A stretch of DNA of 64,000 nt. Source: Malus domestica. Taxonomy: Eukaryota > Streptophyta > Magnoliopsida > Rosales > Rosaceae. The DNA lies in the NCBI RefSeq assembly GCF_042453785.1, contig NC_091677.1, positions 7,411,501-7,475,500 of the forward strand, written 5' to 3'. Position numbers and translations under genes: made by a program. Positions 1-12,400 of the stretch are shown here, piece by piece (position 1 is the first letter of the stretch; each line of letters starts with the position of its first letter). The notes under the pieces are model-generated. The model did not search any database, had not been told where the DNA came from, and saw only the letters and a list, made by a program, of their open reading frames with translations.

Positions 1-2203
1 GAATAATCCAACCTCTTATAAGCTTATAAAAGTCTCTCTTTTTATTAATGCGGACTTCATTCTCAACATTGTTTCACGAAATCTAGTCAAGATGTGTTGC
101 TTCCATGGAAAGGTATCCATGTACGTGCAATGAAATAACAACACTGAAAAAGTCAGTTTTCTTCATTGAAACTCCCATGTCCGTGTATTATAATTCTGGT
201 TGATTTATAATTAAACCCAAGAAAAGTTGAAAGGCTTGGGAAGTAGCAGTAGAGGAAAAGTGGCGTTTAAGTAAAAGGCTTTTGTGGGATTTTGTCTTTT
301 CATTCACATGATATGTCATCTTGGTTTCATCAAGATTTGAGAGGTTGACCAGGACAACCTACCCATAACACCATTGACCACACAATTCATGTCCAACGTG
401 AATAGTAATCCTGCATATTACGTTATGTAAATCTGATCAACTATTAATCTTTAGTGTAGTAGTATTTTTTTGCTCGTATTCAAAAGAATGTTACATATTA
501 TGAAAGAAGTTAGAGTTCCATCTATATCAATTTCATTATATGTTTATGCGCAAAATTGCTTAATTTTTTTATACATATTCCACGTGCGGCCACGTTCAAG
601 TTAAACAAGAGGACAATTTTACTTGGCGTACGTGCAACCATCGAGTTTTATAGATGAACTAATTTGCTCTACTACCACAAAGGAAAAATTGAGGTTCCAC
701 TCGACAATCAAATGACAATGGGTGAAGTAGTCTAACTCCTTATAAGTCCATACAAATGTTACTTAAACTTTCCGATGAGGGACAACTTTCCGCATCCTCA
801 TAACTTCGAATCTCCTCTCTCTCGTTAAACAATAAACCACAAGATATGACTAAGTTAAGTAGCTTTTATTAAATCTTAAATTGTAACAATATTATAATTC
901 AAGAGATTATAACTCGTTAAGAATTTACTCATCCACTTTAAGTCTCAAATTGAATCCCTTTTTCTCCTGATACAATTGTATAGAAAAAAAATGTCCGATA
1001 TCAAAACTTCATAAAATATGATGTACCAAAATTTTATCCTTCATCAAATTTGATGTGCATTCTATCCTTCATCAAATATGATGTGCCCCTTTATTAGTTC
1101 ATATAAAGCACAAAAATGCACGGTTTTGAACCATACTTCTGACTGCTGGGGATCATCAACCCAAAAGAATTATAGAAGTGAGCAGCTGATCAAGTTGTTA
1201 CCAAGGCATCATTTTCCTCACAGATCACGTCAATAAATATATATTGTATTTTGTAAAATATTGACCTACATTGTAGTTACAATTTCTTAATCAAAATCTC
1301 ATGGAATTGAGGGTTTGGCAATTGGTTAATTAGGTGAAGACTGTTGAGGAATCTAAGGAGAAAATAATTGTTAAGATTTGCAGTATATAAGTGGACCACG
1401 TGGTAAAATTTGTATACTTAATACTTCCATTGTTTTTAGGGCAAGTCAATAGCAACTACACTCAACTTTTGATATATCATACTCTTGAGTAATGGTGGTG
1501 ACAACGATACGTTGATTAGGCAAAGAGGGGCTATTTCACTAACAGAAACTTTCAGATATCGTCATCTCTCTGAGTCCATGGCCCTAAGGGAACTCATCGC
1601 TCACGTGATGATATAATATATTTTTGGTGAAAAAAATTGAAGTCAAGCTGTCTGATCACGTGGCATGTCCGACCACTCAATATCGACACGTTATCGACTA
1701 TTGAGATGTTTATATTGTCGACATCTCGATTGCATATATAGTATATATTGTGTCTATATACTTTTTTGTAAAAAAGTATTGGAAAGTAACTGATAATGTG
1801 TCATTATCTCTCCTCTCCCAGGTGGTATGAACAAACTGCTCTAGTTCATGTGCAAAATCTGGTAGCTCAATACAGAATAGTATTTCATGAAATATGTTCA
1901 GCTTTCATTCACCTCACCCTCATATGTTCATGCAGAATATATGGTTGCCAGCTTGCATTCCAGAAGCGTGAGAGTGACTGGAAGAAAATGACTTAACCTT
2001 GCATTTAGTCCCATCTACCCAGAGCACTATAGGAAAGTAGCAGAGGGACCATCAATAAAAAAGAAATGAATCAACAGAAGTTCTCTTTCTGTAACTGTAC
2101 AACCAAAGATTTTACAATCTCTCTCTCTAACTGAAACAACTTTAGTTATGAAGCAAAGAAAGAAAAATCTGCTAAAAGCACATAAAAAATAAGAAGAAAA
2201 AAC
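1..2203. other. Intergenic, no gene seen
   Basis: AT-rich sequence with frequent stops in all frames. The longest reading frame (66 codons at 1796) has no recognisable domain, splice context or coding bias. Two near repeats of a phrase like 'cttcatcaaat(at/tt)gatgtgc' lie near 1040-1085. Nothing here can be called a gene. Confidence 0.6.
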
Positions 2204-2945
2204 TGTTGGAAATTTTGAGTAGAAATTTCATTGTTCCACATTGGTCATTCCCAAAAAGTTTCCTCACTTTATAAGGTTTTGTCCCTTATAGAAAATGATT
2301 TGAGTGATAGGCCTTGGAGACTAAAATTGGGCTCACCCTTAGGGCTGGGTTTTAAGGTGTATTAATTAATTGATAATTAATATATAATTAATTATCAAAA
2401 GATGGGCCTTGGGCTCTAAAAATTAAATTCTTTAATTAATTTCAAATTTAATTAAATTATTATTTATTTGAACAGACTCATCTTTTCAGATGAAGTCTGA
2501 AATAAAAAAAACGCAGAGAGCACAGCACCCCTCTAAAGAGATGTCTTCCAACAGTCACATCTCATTCTCATACCTGTTGTTAACATGCATAATCCCACTA
2601 TATATACATCTATCTGCATGGCATTTAGAACACAGAAAATGTCAAATTCTTCTTCTACATTCCTAAACCTTCTTACTGAGAGAACCACACAAAAATTTGC
2701 CAGAAGTTAAGTTTTTCGGTGCTGGAATTCTAACTTGATCGTTGAATCCTAGTGAAGCAGACATTCGTAGAACTATAAGCACTGAGTAGGGACATAATTT
2801 CTGTTTCAAGGGCATTGCAGTACGCAAGCCTCGATTTTCAAGTTGTCTGTTTTATATTTTTGTTTGGTTCATACTTTGTTAATTTTTCTATTCGCATTTA
2901 TTATTTATTAGCATATATAATTATATCACAAATTGTTGACTTATA
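2204..2945 (+). mobile_element. LTR-like remnant (Copia-style), right end unresolved
   Basis: Sequence starting TGTTGGAAATTTTGAG, followed by a stretch typical of plant Copia LTRs: 'ccacattggtcattccc', a TATAAGG-like promoter box at about 2270, then a transcript-leader-like region with 'tatatatacatctatc' near 2600. The left edge is sharp. No matching CA end with a target duplication of the preceding 'aaaac' could be found, so this may be a truncated or solo LTR. It ends just before the 3' end of the NPH3-family gene. Confidence 0.35.
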
Positions 2946-3028
2946 TCCAATAAAAACAAACAATTTCCTTGAGCTGTACAAATATAAGATAATGCTTAAA
3001 ACTAATGGAATGAAATGCAAAACTTGTA

Positions 3029-5669
3029 TCATGAACAAAGTTTGGGCAAAGATCTTGTATGGCTGTGGCTTGATGCTTTCGATTTTGTAAACTTTGCCAT
3101 TTGAGATTGCATTTTCTTGCAAACTTTCTCCAATTCCATGACCCTGCATTGCATGCCTTGCACATGTGCTCTGAGCTTCTCGTTGTCAGTTGAGAGACCG
3201 AGTTTTCCGGCATAAAGCACATGTTGTTCGTTGGCATCATCTTTCCTTAATCCCCAATTTTTTGCCTCAGTAGTGGCGCTATAAGGGGAGGTGGCATGGG
3301 AATTAAAGTTGTTGGGTGTTTGGAGTAACTTTTTGAGCTTGGATTGCTGAGAGACAAGAGCTTGGACTGCAGATTTTGATGGAAATTTTGTGTTCTTTGA
3401 AAGGTGTATGCAAGTCTCTGCCGAGAGCTTCTCATAGTTCAGTACACAACATATTTTCATCTTTTTGTCTTCGGACAATCCTGCGTGCACCTATGACAAA
3501 GCAGATAAAAAACAAGTTCAAAATATGCTCAATGATGTTAGTTTTCTCCAAATGGGCTATGTGAATTCTTGGATCATAAGTAATCGAAACAAAAGTTACA
3601 AGAACAAAGATTTCCTTGAGACGAATCCAATACCTGTAGATACATGTCTATGGCATGGTAGAGCTCATCATAGGAGTCTCTTGCCGAATCTGGCAGGGCT
3701 ATAGCTAAAGCCAGAAACTTTGAAGGCTTCAAACAAGGATCTGGCGCTACTTCTGCTATATACAAATCAATCAAGCCAGAAACTTTCCTTAATCGGATTG
3801 GAGAGGCTTGACAGGTTCCTCCATCACGCAGAAATGATTTCAAAAACCTTAGAACAAGATTGACATCATACAAGTAATTGATTCCTTGTGGGGATGGAAC
3901 AAGCAAATTGTCCAATGTTGCTTGATCTAGCTGTGAACCAATCATATTCTCCAACTTATTCCTGATACTTCTGTTTAAGTTAAAATTCAGCGAAACTCGA
4001 AGAATCCCGAATAAGCTCTTGCATGAAACACAGCTCTGATCAAGCATATACAGCATCTCAATGACCGTTTCAGCAATGGTGCGCTTGGTATCGGATTTGA
4101 CCGTGTAAAACTTCGATTTCTGGTAATAAAAGAGGAACCTACTAATGATAACATGATCGAGTTTTCGCGAAACCATGGCCTTGACAAGCATTTCAACCAA
4201 ATTTGGACCTAAAACTAGAAGATCCTCGAACCACCAGGGTGTGCGAGAGAAGCTAGTTTTCAAACTCTCAGTGCTTCTAGTATCACATGAAAACCGAATA
4301 CCGGAGCTATCGGGGGATGAAGTCGAAGGACAAGGACTTGCTTCGCTTGTCAAATGCAATCTCGCAATGAGGGTATCCAAGCATTTCTCAACTAGACTCA
4401 AAGAATTCGCAACCGGAAGCAAATCCTGGCACTGCTTCAAAGCCGTCAAAAGCTCAGACCATGACCAATACCTGATATCTTGAAATGATTTCTCCGCTTT
4501 TTCTAACAAATTATGTTTTCTGGCGACAGAATTGTTCATTTCCATGAACTGCGCAGCGCAGTAAAGGAGGGAAATGTTGGAAGGAGTTATGTAAATGCTG
4601 CCATTGTTGTAACAAAACCTTGAAATCAGCTTGAAACTCTCCGCTCCTCCCGGAAAGTCATGGAATACCACTTTAAGATTTCTTGAGGAGGCTTTTGATT
4701 TTCCAAGTAATTTGCTCAATTTGCCAGAGTAGGAGGCAAGAATTCTCTGCAAAAATGGTCAGAAAAACCAGAATTAACACCATTTGCTGAAAGCCATTAA
4801 AAAGTAGGTAAAAACAAGAACAGTAAATTACAGAGAACAATGTTACCAAGATCTTCGGCTTCTTATCTAGCAAGTAAACAAGAAACTCAATAAACACAAA
4901 ACCCCGGAACAAATTCCAGAATGCAGAAAACCCACCAAAAGAATGAAGACATTGAATTGGAAAAGAAACAATATACTGTACAATAAAATGTGGGAATCTA
5001 CGTTCTGCACCAGAAGGTACCAAAGAAAGCAAAGAGGTCGTTATATGCAATAAATTGTGGTGACCGTTGAGGGCTATGTCTGCCAATCACCCCATGACAG
5101 TAACACCCTCTCACTTTCAGAGTCCATCTCAAAAGAAGTGCCCATAACAGCAGCAATAAATGAGAGAGAATGAAGAAAATGAAAAAGGCGTGCAACTTGT
5201 TTAATAAAAAGACAGAACCAGAAGAAGAAAAGGCTAAGGCAGCCATGAGTTCGTGACCCACATCAATGCAGTATAGGTGTTTGAATCAAATGGTGGGGGG
5301 AATGGGTGAATCTTTGCAATCCATCAGCCATGGTGGATAAACTGGAAAGTAACCCAGATCAAATGTACCAGAGAACGTACGAAATTTACAAAGTTCATCA
5401 GTAAAACTTCACAATTCAAGCACAAAATGATATCACAAAACTACATTTGGACAAAAGAAAAAATGGGATTTTTCCATTAAAAAAGGGAAAATCTTTGCAA
5501 TCCATCAGGCATGATGGATAAAATGGAGAGTAACCCAGATAGAAAAATATGGAACTTTTCTGTAAAAAATGGAGTTGAAACAATTTGCCAAGCACGGAAT
5601 TATTACCTTGTCCACCATGAAAGACTCTTCCCCATTGACATCAACTTCAAGATCACAATGAACTTCCAT
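3029..5669 (-). CDS. BTB/POZ and NPH3 domain protein (At3g22104-like)
   Basis: Three exons on the minus strand: 5669-5607, 4746-3634 and 3490-3029, with GT donors after 5607 and 3634 and AG acceptors before 4746 and 3490. Together they give about 545 residues. Exon 1 encodes the start of a BTB domain (MEVHCDLEVDVNGEESFMVD). Exon 2 carries the rest of BTB and most of the NPH3 domain (HDFPGGAESFKLISRFCYN, WWFEDLLVLGPNLVEMLVK, YIAEVAPDPCLKPSKF). Exon 3 continues NPH3 (LSEDKKMKICCVLNYEKLS) and ends in a likely coiled coil (NEKLRAHVQGMQCRVMELEK). NPH3-family proteins are plant-specific substrate adaptors for CUL3 ubiquitin ligases, several of them in phototropin signalling at the plasma membrane; the specific role of the At3g22104 branch is not established here. 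The start was chosen because it aligns with that family and lies in a short first exon with a good donor. Confidence 0.93.
5309..5540. repeat. Pair of 51-bp direct repeats in intron 1 of the NPH3-family gene
   Basis: Positions 5309-5359 and 5490-5540 match at 47 of 51 bases (both begin aatctttgcaatccatcag and end agtaacccagat) and are 181 bp apart. They lie in the first intron, close to exon 1. A local duplication is the simplest reading. Confidence 0.8.
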
Positions 5670-7269
5670 AACAAACTGAATAAAAAGGTTAAAAACAAAA
5701 ACCCACTTCAAATCAAGAGTTATTTTTTGGGACTTGCAATCAGAAGGGCAAAAGAAGTAATCTTTTTAATGGTGCAGCAGAGACAGAGACAGAGAGGTGA
5801 GGAGGCCAAATGGGGAGGAGGGAGGAGGGAGGAGGACGAGGACGAAGGGGACACAAATCCATATTCTCAATGGGGAAGAAGACAAAGGGAAAGAGTTAGG
5901 GACTTTAGTGACCAAAAAAATGTGGTGGTTCTCAACTGGGATTTTTAGAGAAGAGAGAGCAGTTGAAGTGTGTGTTACTATCAGTATACCACTAGCCTAA
6001 TTATGACATTCCCAGAGAAAATGCATCTATAAGCTTAGGAAATTTATTTATTTATTTATTTATTAGGTGAAAGTATATGCTATTAATGGATAATTATTAA
6101 AGAAAACTAATGAAAATGGTTTGAAAACTTTAAGTTTTAACGATAAGGACAAAATATAAGGTAAAGTGAATAGTACCATTATTGATCTTTTAATGTAAAA
6201 ATATGGTTTTTCGTTAAAATGAACAGTACTGTGAGTTTTTCGTTAAAGTTGTCTAATTATTAATGCTGAAATTGGGATTATTCCTTTTGGGGTTTGGGGG
6301 GAGGACCATTAGGTTTTGGAAGTGAAGCTTTGTGTTGCTGGCTGCTGCTTTCCCTCCCTCCCTTTGGTTTTTATTCCACGTTGATAGCTGCAAGTCTCTC
6401 TGTATATGTGTGGGGCAATGCACCCGTTACTTCTCTCCCGTATCCAGTACTTTTGTTAATTGCGTTAAACTTCCCTTTCTAGCAAGGATTTGTTATTTGT
6501 ACATTGGGACCATGTCAGATTTCCTTTCTAATTATTTATTTTGTTTTGGTGGGATGCTATTTGGACATTTTATTAGGGGTGGGTTCGGAGGACCCCACTT
6601 ATATGTAGTGGGTCCTATTGAATAAAATTCGTATATCTAAATGCTCAAACTCGACTCAAATGAATTTTTAGGCTCGGCCCGATTCGTTTGTGAACGAAGC
6701 TCGAGCTTATTGGGTGGTGTTGTTAAGTTCAATTGTGAAACAAATTCGAGTTTTAGTTTGAGTCGCCGCATATTTTTTGGATTTTAACTACACTAATATA
6801 AATTTTATGCCTATTTTATTTTAAATATAAGATCCAAATGTTTAATTTTTATAAACCAAACTTTAACGAACAAACTAAGCTTGAACCAAACTCGAGATAA
6901 CTCATAAAATTATATGAGTTGCTCACAAGCTTTATGAGTCAAATGAGACAAACTACACAAACTCTTTGCCATACAACTTTTTAGTTTCCTACAATCTCAT
7001 AAGGGAGATGCTAAATTGTGTAGCCAAAACGTCCACATCTCAAACTTTTTCCTCCAATATGTTCTCCCACTTTATTTGACACAAAGGAAAAAACACACCA
7101 ATATGGAAACTTCAATTTCATCTCATTACATTCAAAATTACCAACTTTTTTTGCAATAATCTTTCACCAACATACAATTTAATAGGGCCCACTATTGTAG
7201 GATTCGTAAGGGCCCAAAAACTTATTGTATATATCGATATAAATATCTGGTACTACTTTTACCGGTAAT
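5670..7269. other. Intergenic: upstream region of NPH3-family gene and repeat relics
   Basis: 5670-6000 is the probable promoter and 5' leader of the minus-strand NPH3-family gene and includes a purine-rich GGAGGAGGGA block near 5800-5840. A small MITE-like repeat is at 6101-6251. Around 6640-6960 is a degraded repeat with 'ctcgagctt'-type phrases and poor coding potential. No gene is recognisable. Confidence 0.5.
6101..6251 (+). repeat. MITE-like repeat, copy 1 (family shared with 17.33 kb)
   Basis: A ~150-bp block beginning 'gaaaactaatgaaaa', with 'tgaatagtac' in the middle and 'tttttcgttaaa' twice near its right end. The same arrangement recurs at 17,333-17,485. Two copies in one 64-kb window show it is a dispersed repeat; the transposon superfamily cannot be decided from this. 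Confidence 0.6.
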
Positions 7270-7363
7270 CCGACCTTAGCTCAGTTGGTAGAGCGGAGGA
7301 CTGTAGTGGGTGAATATGCTCTCAGCCATCCTTAGGTCGCTGGTTCGAATCCGGCAGGTCGGA
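7270..7363 (+). tRNA. tRNA-Tyr (anticodon GUA), intron-containing
   Basis: The acceptor stem CCGACCT (7270-7276) pairs with AGGTCGG (7356-7362) and is followed by discriminator A at 7363. The D-arm is GCTCAGTTGGTAGAGC, the anticodon GTA is at 7303-7305, and the T-arm contains GGTTCGAATCC. A 21-nt intron, about 7307-7327, sits one base 3' of the anticodon between positions 37 and 38, as in all plant tRNA-Tyr genes. Removing it leaves a 73-nt tRNA. A T-run follows at 7364-7380 (tttctttttcttt), suitable for Pol III termination. The D- and T-arm sequences serve as internal A and B boxes. Looks intact and functional. Confidence 0.97.
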
Positions 7364-8366
7364 TTTCTTTTTCTTTAATTATTATTTATATTCTTATATT
7401 CTTAACTATTATTCATTTTCCTTAAATTATAGTTTTTTTTTTCTATTAAACTAAAGAGTAGAAATAAATGCAGCAAATATTATACAAGAGAGGACCCAGA
7501 GAATCAAATTCTTTTTCGGTCAATGACAATGAGAGAATCAAATTCCAACTCCTGACCATGTAACCAATTTATTTTTAGTAATTCAAACCCCATATTTTAG
7601 TTTGAACGGTATTTCAGTGTTGTAAATGTGTGATAGGCAAATTGATAGACGTTTGATGGCAAAGTGTGGGGAGATTTGTCTTGGGCTTTCTTGGCAAGAT
7701 TTTATTGGATGGGTTTTCTTTTTAGTAGCGTGGAAAGTATCTCTCTACCTTGACAAAGGAGACTTGTTTGGTTGTTGCTGTTTACCATATGTGAAGGGAG
7801 AAGAATAATAGAATTTTCACAAATGAGTCCAAACTCCCCATGATGATCGTCAAATCTATCATAGATATTATTAGAAGTAAATTGATTTGCATGGACCAAA
7901 AGCCTTGATAACTTGCATATTTTTATGGTGTGGAGACCTCCTGGAGTGAATGTCTCTCCTTGAAGCCTGCGTGCTGTTCTTCTGAGGGATTTTACTCGGC
8001 TCGTGTTGTAGCTGTTCGCAGTTCCTTTTGAACTGCTAGTGTTTTAGTTATTTTTCCTTTTCTTTCTTCTATTTTTGTTTTTTTCTCTCCTAATAAATTC
8101 TGATTTTACAAAAGAAAAAAAAAATTGATCGTGGCGTTTGATTTCAAATCTATACTTCCCTAGAATAGAATAGTCTTAGAAGATTTATTTAAAAAAAAGA
8201 AAAAGAATACTTAGATGCTGACACAAAAGTTTTGTAAACCCATTAATAAATATAGTTTGGTAAACTTTTACACATACTTGAAGCTCCATCAGAAATAAAA
8301 AGCAGACCGTCTACCCAGTTTGAACTAAAAGAAAATAGTTGCAAACACCACGCGAGAATGATAAGG
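7364..8366. other. Intergenic: possible L1-type LINE 3' tail
   Basis: No gene. About 7930-8125 resembles the 3' end of a plant L1 LINE: a degraded coding tail around 'tgtagctgttcgcagttcc', a pyrimidine-rich 3' UTR ('tccttttctttcttc'), 'ctcctaataaattctgattttac' and then an A-rich tail at 8110-8124. The 5' part is too decayed to translate. Confidence 0.35.
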
Positions 8367-8371
8367 GGCGC

Positions 8372-9865
8372 TGATGAGTAGATTTTATATTATATATTTT
8401 ACCCTATTCTTAGTATATTTTGGTTAATATTTTGGAAGAATTTTGATGCTTTGAATTGTATTTTCAATATAGGATTTTCGACTTCATCTGGAGAAAAACA
8501 GGACCAAATGGATGAGTTTTGAAGTAATTCCAGTTGGAGGACATTCGTGAGTCACTTAGCTTGATCGTATCAAAATTTGGGATTTTTCCACCAAGCGGTT
8601 ATTTTCTAGCGATAAATTAAATGAACAACGTGCGGTGCTGGAAAATGACGTTTCTGGGCTTAAATTGCGTTTTTGGAGCCTAAGATGACCTCGGATGGTT
8701 TCGTGGCCTTCTGGAGATGTGTTCAGAACGTCCTAATCTTTAAAACAAGCTATCTTGGGCCGGATTTGGAGGAGATCTGAGGTTAAAACCTGGCTGGACA
8801 AATACTTGGCAGATTCCCCTAGTTTAATTAGGGTTTTATTTTCTAAGATATTTTATTATTTTTCTTAGTTTCCTAATTAGAATAAGAGACCTATGTTTTA
8901 GGGTTTGTGGATGGCTAAGCAAATATATTGCTTGGCCGTTCTTTATTTTTTTTGGGGACTACGCTCTCTTTTATGCAACTTTGGAGACAGAGAGAATTGC
9001 TAGGGTTCTTAGAGATTTTCTACTTTAAGGTGTTTTCAATCATTTTCTTAATAATATTTTCTATGATTTCAATTATGAATATGCGTAACTAATTCTTTTT
9101 GCTAGGGCGAAGCCTTGAGCCTTAGCATGAGTATGTGATTTTTATTTAATTGCTTATGATTGATTGCATGCATACTTTGAACTATTAATCACCGGGATTA
9201 AAACTATTTAATTGTCTTAATGCCTAATCACCATTAGGATCTTTAAAAAAGTAATTTGATGCAATTTTGGTCGGAATGTTCCCTGAAATTGACGTTGGCT
9301 TCTTGTGTTAATAATTATAATTTCACTTAAGATGAACACCACATCTTAAGGGTTGCATGGTTTCTCAAAGTGTTTTCATAAAGCATAATGAGTCTTTCAT
9401 GTTTAGATTTGATCTGAACGTCCGGACGGGTTGCATGTTAGATATACGTTCTATGTTGGAGGTTCCAAGTAGAATATGAATTAGGAAAATCTAACCTTCA
9501 AAGTGGCATGTGTAGATCATAAGTAATTGGTAAAAGTTCATAGGATTGCTAGGTGATGGTGGAACCCTAGTGTGCTTTCTTAATTTGATTTCTCCAAAAC
9601 TAGTTCATTTTCTTTCAGCTTTAATATTGCAGATTAATTTACTTTTATTAATTAAATTCGTTTTTTAATTTAAGTAGGTTATAAAATCAATCATCTCAAT
9701 TTCTACTTTACAATAATTAAATGAAATTTGATTTGTTTCCAATTCTTTAATAATCCCTATGGAGAACGACCTTGCGAGATCCGTTTATACTACAACAACC
9801 TTGTAATTCTTGCAAGTATTATAGGAGTTTTTAGTCCGCTCACGTGTGTAGTAAAATCCCTATCA
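8372..9865 (+). mobile_element. Solo LTR, ~1.5 kb, with 5-bp target-site duplication
   Basis: Starts TGATGAGTAG and ends AATCCCTATCA, i.e. TG...CA, and is flanked on both sides by GGCGC (8367-8371 and 9866-9870). Near the 3' end it has 'tccctatggagaacgacctt', a phrase seen at the ends of plant Gypsy LTRs. No internal region, primer-binding site or coding sequence is attached. This is therefore a solo LTR left after recombination between the two LTRs of one element. Orientation is taken from the resemblance of the right end to LTR 3' ends and is less certain. Confidence 0.8.
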
Positions 9866-9870
9866 GGCGC

Positions 9871-11071
9871 ACAATGTCGTTGTGCGGGGATGCAATTCGC
9901 AACATCATGTTTCCATTGTCACTAACTCATACATTCTAGATTTTTAGTTGCAAGACCCTTTTAGTGAATATAGTGTCTTTGAAACTCAACAAGTTACTAA
10001 AACTCCTCTTTTCGGATGGTAAATATTTCTCAGAACATGGAGTGTGAATCAAACCCATGTTTGAATTGAAATTGTTCATGTAATCAGGATTCAAGGAGCG
10101 TGAGTCTAACTAGTTGAGACACGAAATAGGTACTAACGATAACAAATTAATACGAGGCATTTGGATTGCGGTCATTTTGATTCGAGGATCAAGAACAATG
10201 ATGTTTACCCATGAAATAAAAAGGCGTGGTGGTCCTTGTTTGATTTCTTTTTTTACACTTGCACACTTTCGTTCATATATATGCGCTAGCCTATATTCTT
10301 ATATTACTCATTAAGTTCAAACTATAAGAGCTTACAGGTGTTTGTCCACACTTATCGACTACTGATAGTTACCCGCACATGCGTGAACGATTATCTCACT
10401 TGAGCCGCAAATAGTAACTGGATGTACTACCAATACTTCTAGGGTTACATGATGTTTTCATTTAACACAAGTTGATCTTATTGAAACTTGAGTAAGAAAA
10501 GAACTAGCCACCAAGCCATTCCTTTCACTTTTCCACTTCTAGTGTGAAATAGTACCAGAAATAGCAATTCTTGTGGGAAATTACATTATTAATGATCAAA
10601 TAAAACGCTATAAAAGTTAATTTCACAGCACGTAGCCATATGGAACAAAAGCCTGCATAAAGTGCTAGATTTTGTCTAATGCAATACAACAGACAAGAAC
10701 ATGTCTCTCTTTTGCCTTTCATGTGATAGATCATAGCTAGCTAAAGCTTCAATACAAAGTGCTCGTGAAATTTATTTTTCCACAAAATGCCTGCCGTTTT
10801 CCTTTTTGTCTTGTGCTCATTTGCAGCTTTTTGACGAAGAGGAAAAAGCAACCACGAAGAGCTTTGTCATTTCATTGCCTCTCCTTTAATCTCCTGGACC
10901 ACTGCAGTAACTTCACTGGCATGGTAACATGTTTAATAGAGGAAATGGTTTTCACACTCCTCGTTTCTTTTTCTGCACTCATAAGAGAATCAAGGGACAA
11001 AACCAAGGAGAATGTAGAATGAGTAAACGAGAGTACGGAAATCACTTCAGGCCACACAAATTAACACTGAG
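9871..11071. other. Intergenic, downstream of the GRAS gene
   Basis: No coding region or repeat with clear edges is seen. The last ~100 bp before 11,072 is the probable 3' UTR of the minus-strand GRAS gene. Small frames at 10,114, 10,525 and 10,759 show no domain. Confidence 0.5.
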
Positions 11072-12400
11072 TTAATCCTCAATTAGCAACCCATTTGGAT
11101 TTGGGACCCAAGCTGTGGCAAAAACTGAGTTGTGTCCCTTCCATGTGAGCACCAACATATCTTCTTCACGTTTCATGCCCCAACCACTTGCATGTTCATC
11201 TAGCAAGGCCTTCACTTCCCTAGCAGTCTCTTCACAAAATATAGTACTTGAAAAACCAATGTTTCTCAATCTTTGTGACATTGTGACACCTGACTCCAAC
11301 CTCTCTATTCTTTTGTGCCCTTCAAAACCAATAATGTTTTCAATTTTGTGACCAACATCAGATTCATAATCCATCCTTTGGGTACTATCTTTGGGCAAGA
11401 ATGTATCCAAGGAATCAAAGGGTATCCAAAGATAATTAAAACAAGTTGTTATTCTTGAGGTAAGACTTGGTGCACTAAGATCAGAATCTTCATCTACCAC
11501 AACTATGATTCTAGGGTTAAGGGATCTAATCGTGTTAAGGAAAGTGTTGCGCATCGAACCATCTTGATGGCCAGGGGTACCACGTGGCTCATCGGAAAGA
11601 TAGCGTAACCAATTTTGACAATTCACAACCAAAACCTCATCTTCCCGGAGGTCTAGTGAGGAAGGGTTTAATTCAGAGGTAACTAGCAATTCCAAAGAGG
11701 ATGAGTTTTCAATCACATTGAACTCAAAAGGGACATCTCTAAACCTAGAGAAATTCCCCAAACGAAGACCAACTTCTTCGCTTGAAACATTGAGCAAAGG
11801 AGGGACTTGTGGCCTCCAATTAGGCACAGAGACTCTAAGCAAAGGAGGACCCTCAGGCCTTTTGGCCAATGCATCTATTAAAGTAGGCCATTGCATACAA
11901 TGAGTGATGCTAAAATCTAAGATATGAACTTTTGGGCACCCTTGAATTGCCTTAAAAATTGCACTATTTGATGCACAGTATCCGAATCGGTGCCATGGGA
12001 TTAGATCAACATACCCGGCTAGCTCGGTCACCGACATCAACCTACTCGGAATGGTACTAGTGCTACTGCTTCCATTAAAATTCATAGGTGTAGGGCAAAC
12101 CTTTGAGGCTCTTGAAATTAGTGCCCTCAAGATCCATGAGGTGAGCCTTTGGTTAGGGTCACCAACAGAAGAGGCAACATTGTTGAGCACCCACATCACT
12201 TGTTGAGCCAAGGTCACATCATTGCTCTCTAGGGCACTTGCACAGTGAAGTAGTAGCTTCTCAATACATGCCCCGTCGAGGCTTCCGAGACACCCGGTAA
12301 GCGCACCGGTGAGGGACGTGCCCTGAGAGGTGTTGAAGAGAGCAGTACTTGGATTTTGGAGAGAAATGGAGGTAATGCTTCCTCGAACTTCAGTTTTCAT
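11072..12400 (-). CDS. SCL32: GRAS-family transcriptional regulator, SCL32-like
   Basis: Single-exon gene of 442 residues, as usual for GRAS genes. The GRAS domain fills nearly the whole protein: leucine-rich region I (IEKLLLHCASALESNDVTLA, residues ~45-65), VHIID-type motif VHILDFSITHCMQWPTLIDA (~173-192), a second leucine-rich/PFYRE region with FLPKDSTQRMDYESDVGHKI (~338-357), and the C-terminal SAW motif (WGMKREEDMLVLTWKGHNSV). GRAS proteins act in the nucleus, usually through partner transcription factors. The short N-terminus and the VHILDFS variant fit the SCL32 branch (Arabidopsis At3g49950), whose function is poorly known. ATG at 12,400 is the first in frame with the conserved start; a TATA-like run lies near 12,695. 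No internal stop or frameshift. Confidence 0.93.
   Translation of the reverse strand: MKTEVRGSITSISLQNPSTALFNTSQGTSLTGALTGCLGSLDGACIEKLLLHCASALESNDVTLAQQVMWVLNNVASSVGDPNQRLTSWILRALISRASKVCPTPMNFNGSSSTSTIPSRLMSVTELAGYVDLIPWHRFGYCASNSAIFKAIQGCPKVHILDFSITHCMQWPTLIDALAKRPEGPPLLRVSVPNWRPQVPPLLNVSSEEVGLRLGNFSRFRDVPFEFNVIENSSSLELLVTSELNPSSLDLREDEVLVVNCQNWLRYLSDEPRGTPGHQDGSMRNTFLNTIRSLNPRIIVVVDEDSDLSAPSLTSRITTCFNYLWIPFDSLDTFLPKDSTQRMDYESDVGHKIENIIGFEGHKRIERLESGVTMSQRLRNIGFSSTIFCEETAREVKALLDEHASGWGMKREEDMLVLTWKGHNSVFATAWVPNPNGLLIED

Noticed and set aside
1796-1996. 66-codon plus frame in the first 2 kb
   Set aside because: No homology recognised, no splice partners, within AT-rich intergenic DNA.
2815-3149. 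Frames overlapping the 3' end of the NPH3-family gene
   Set aside because: They run across the AT-rich 3' flank and the last exon in wrong frames.
7270-7363. A tRNA pseudogene, because of the extra bases after the anticodon
   Set aside because: All stems pair and the 21-nt insert is at the canonical tRNA-Tyr intron position.
11115-11903. Plus-strand frames opposite the GRAS gene
   Set aside because: Shadow frames of a well-supported intronless gene.
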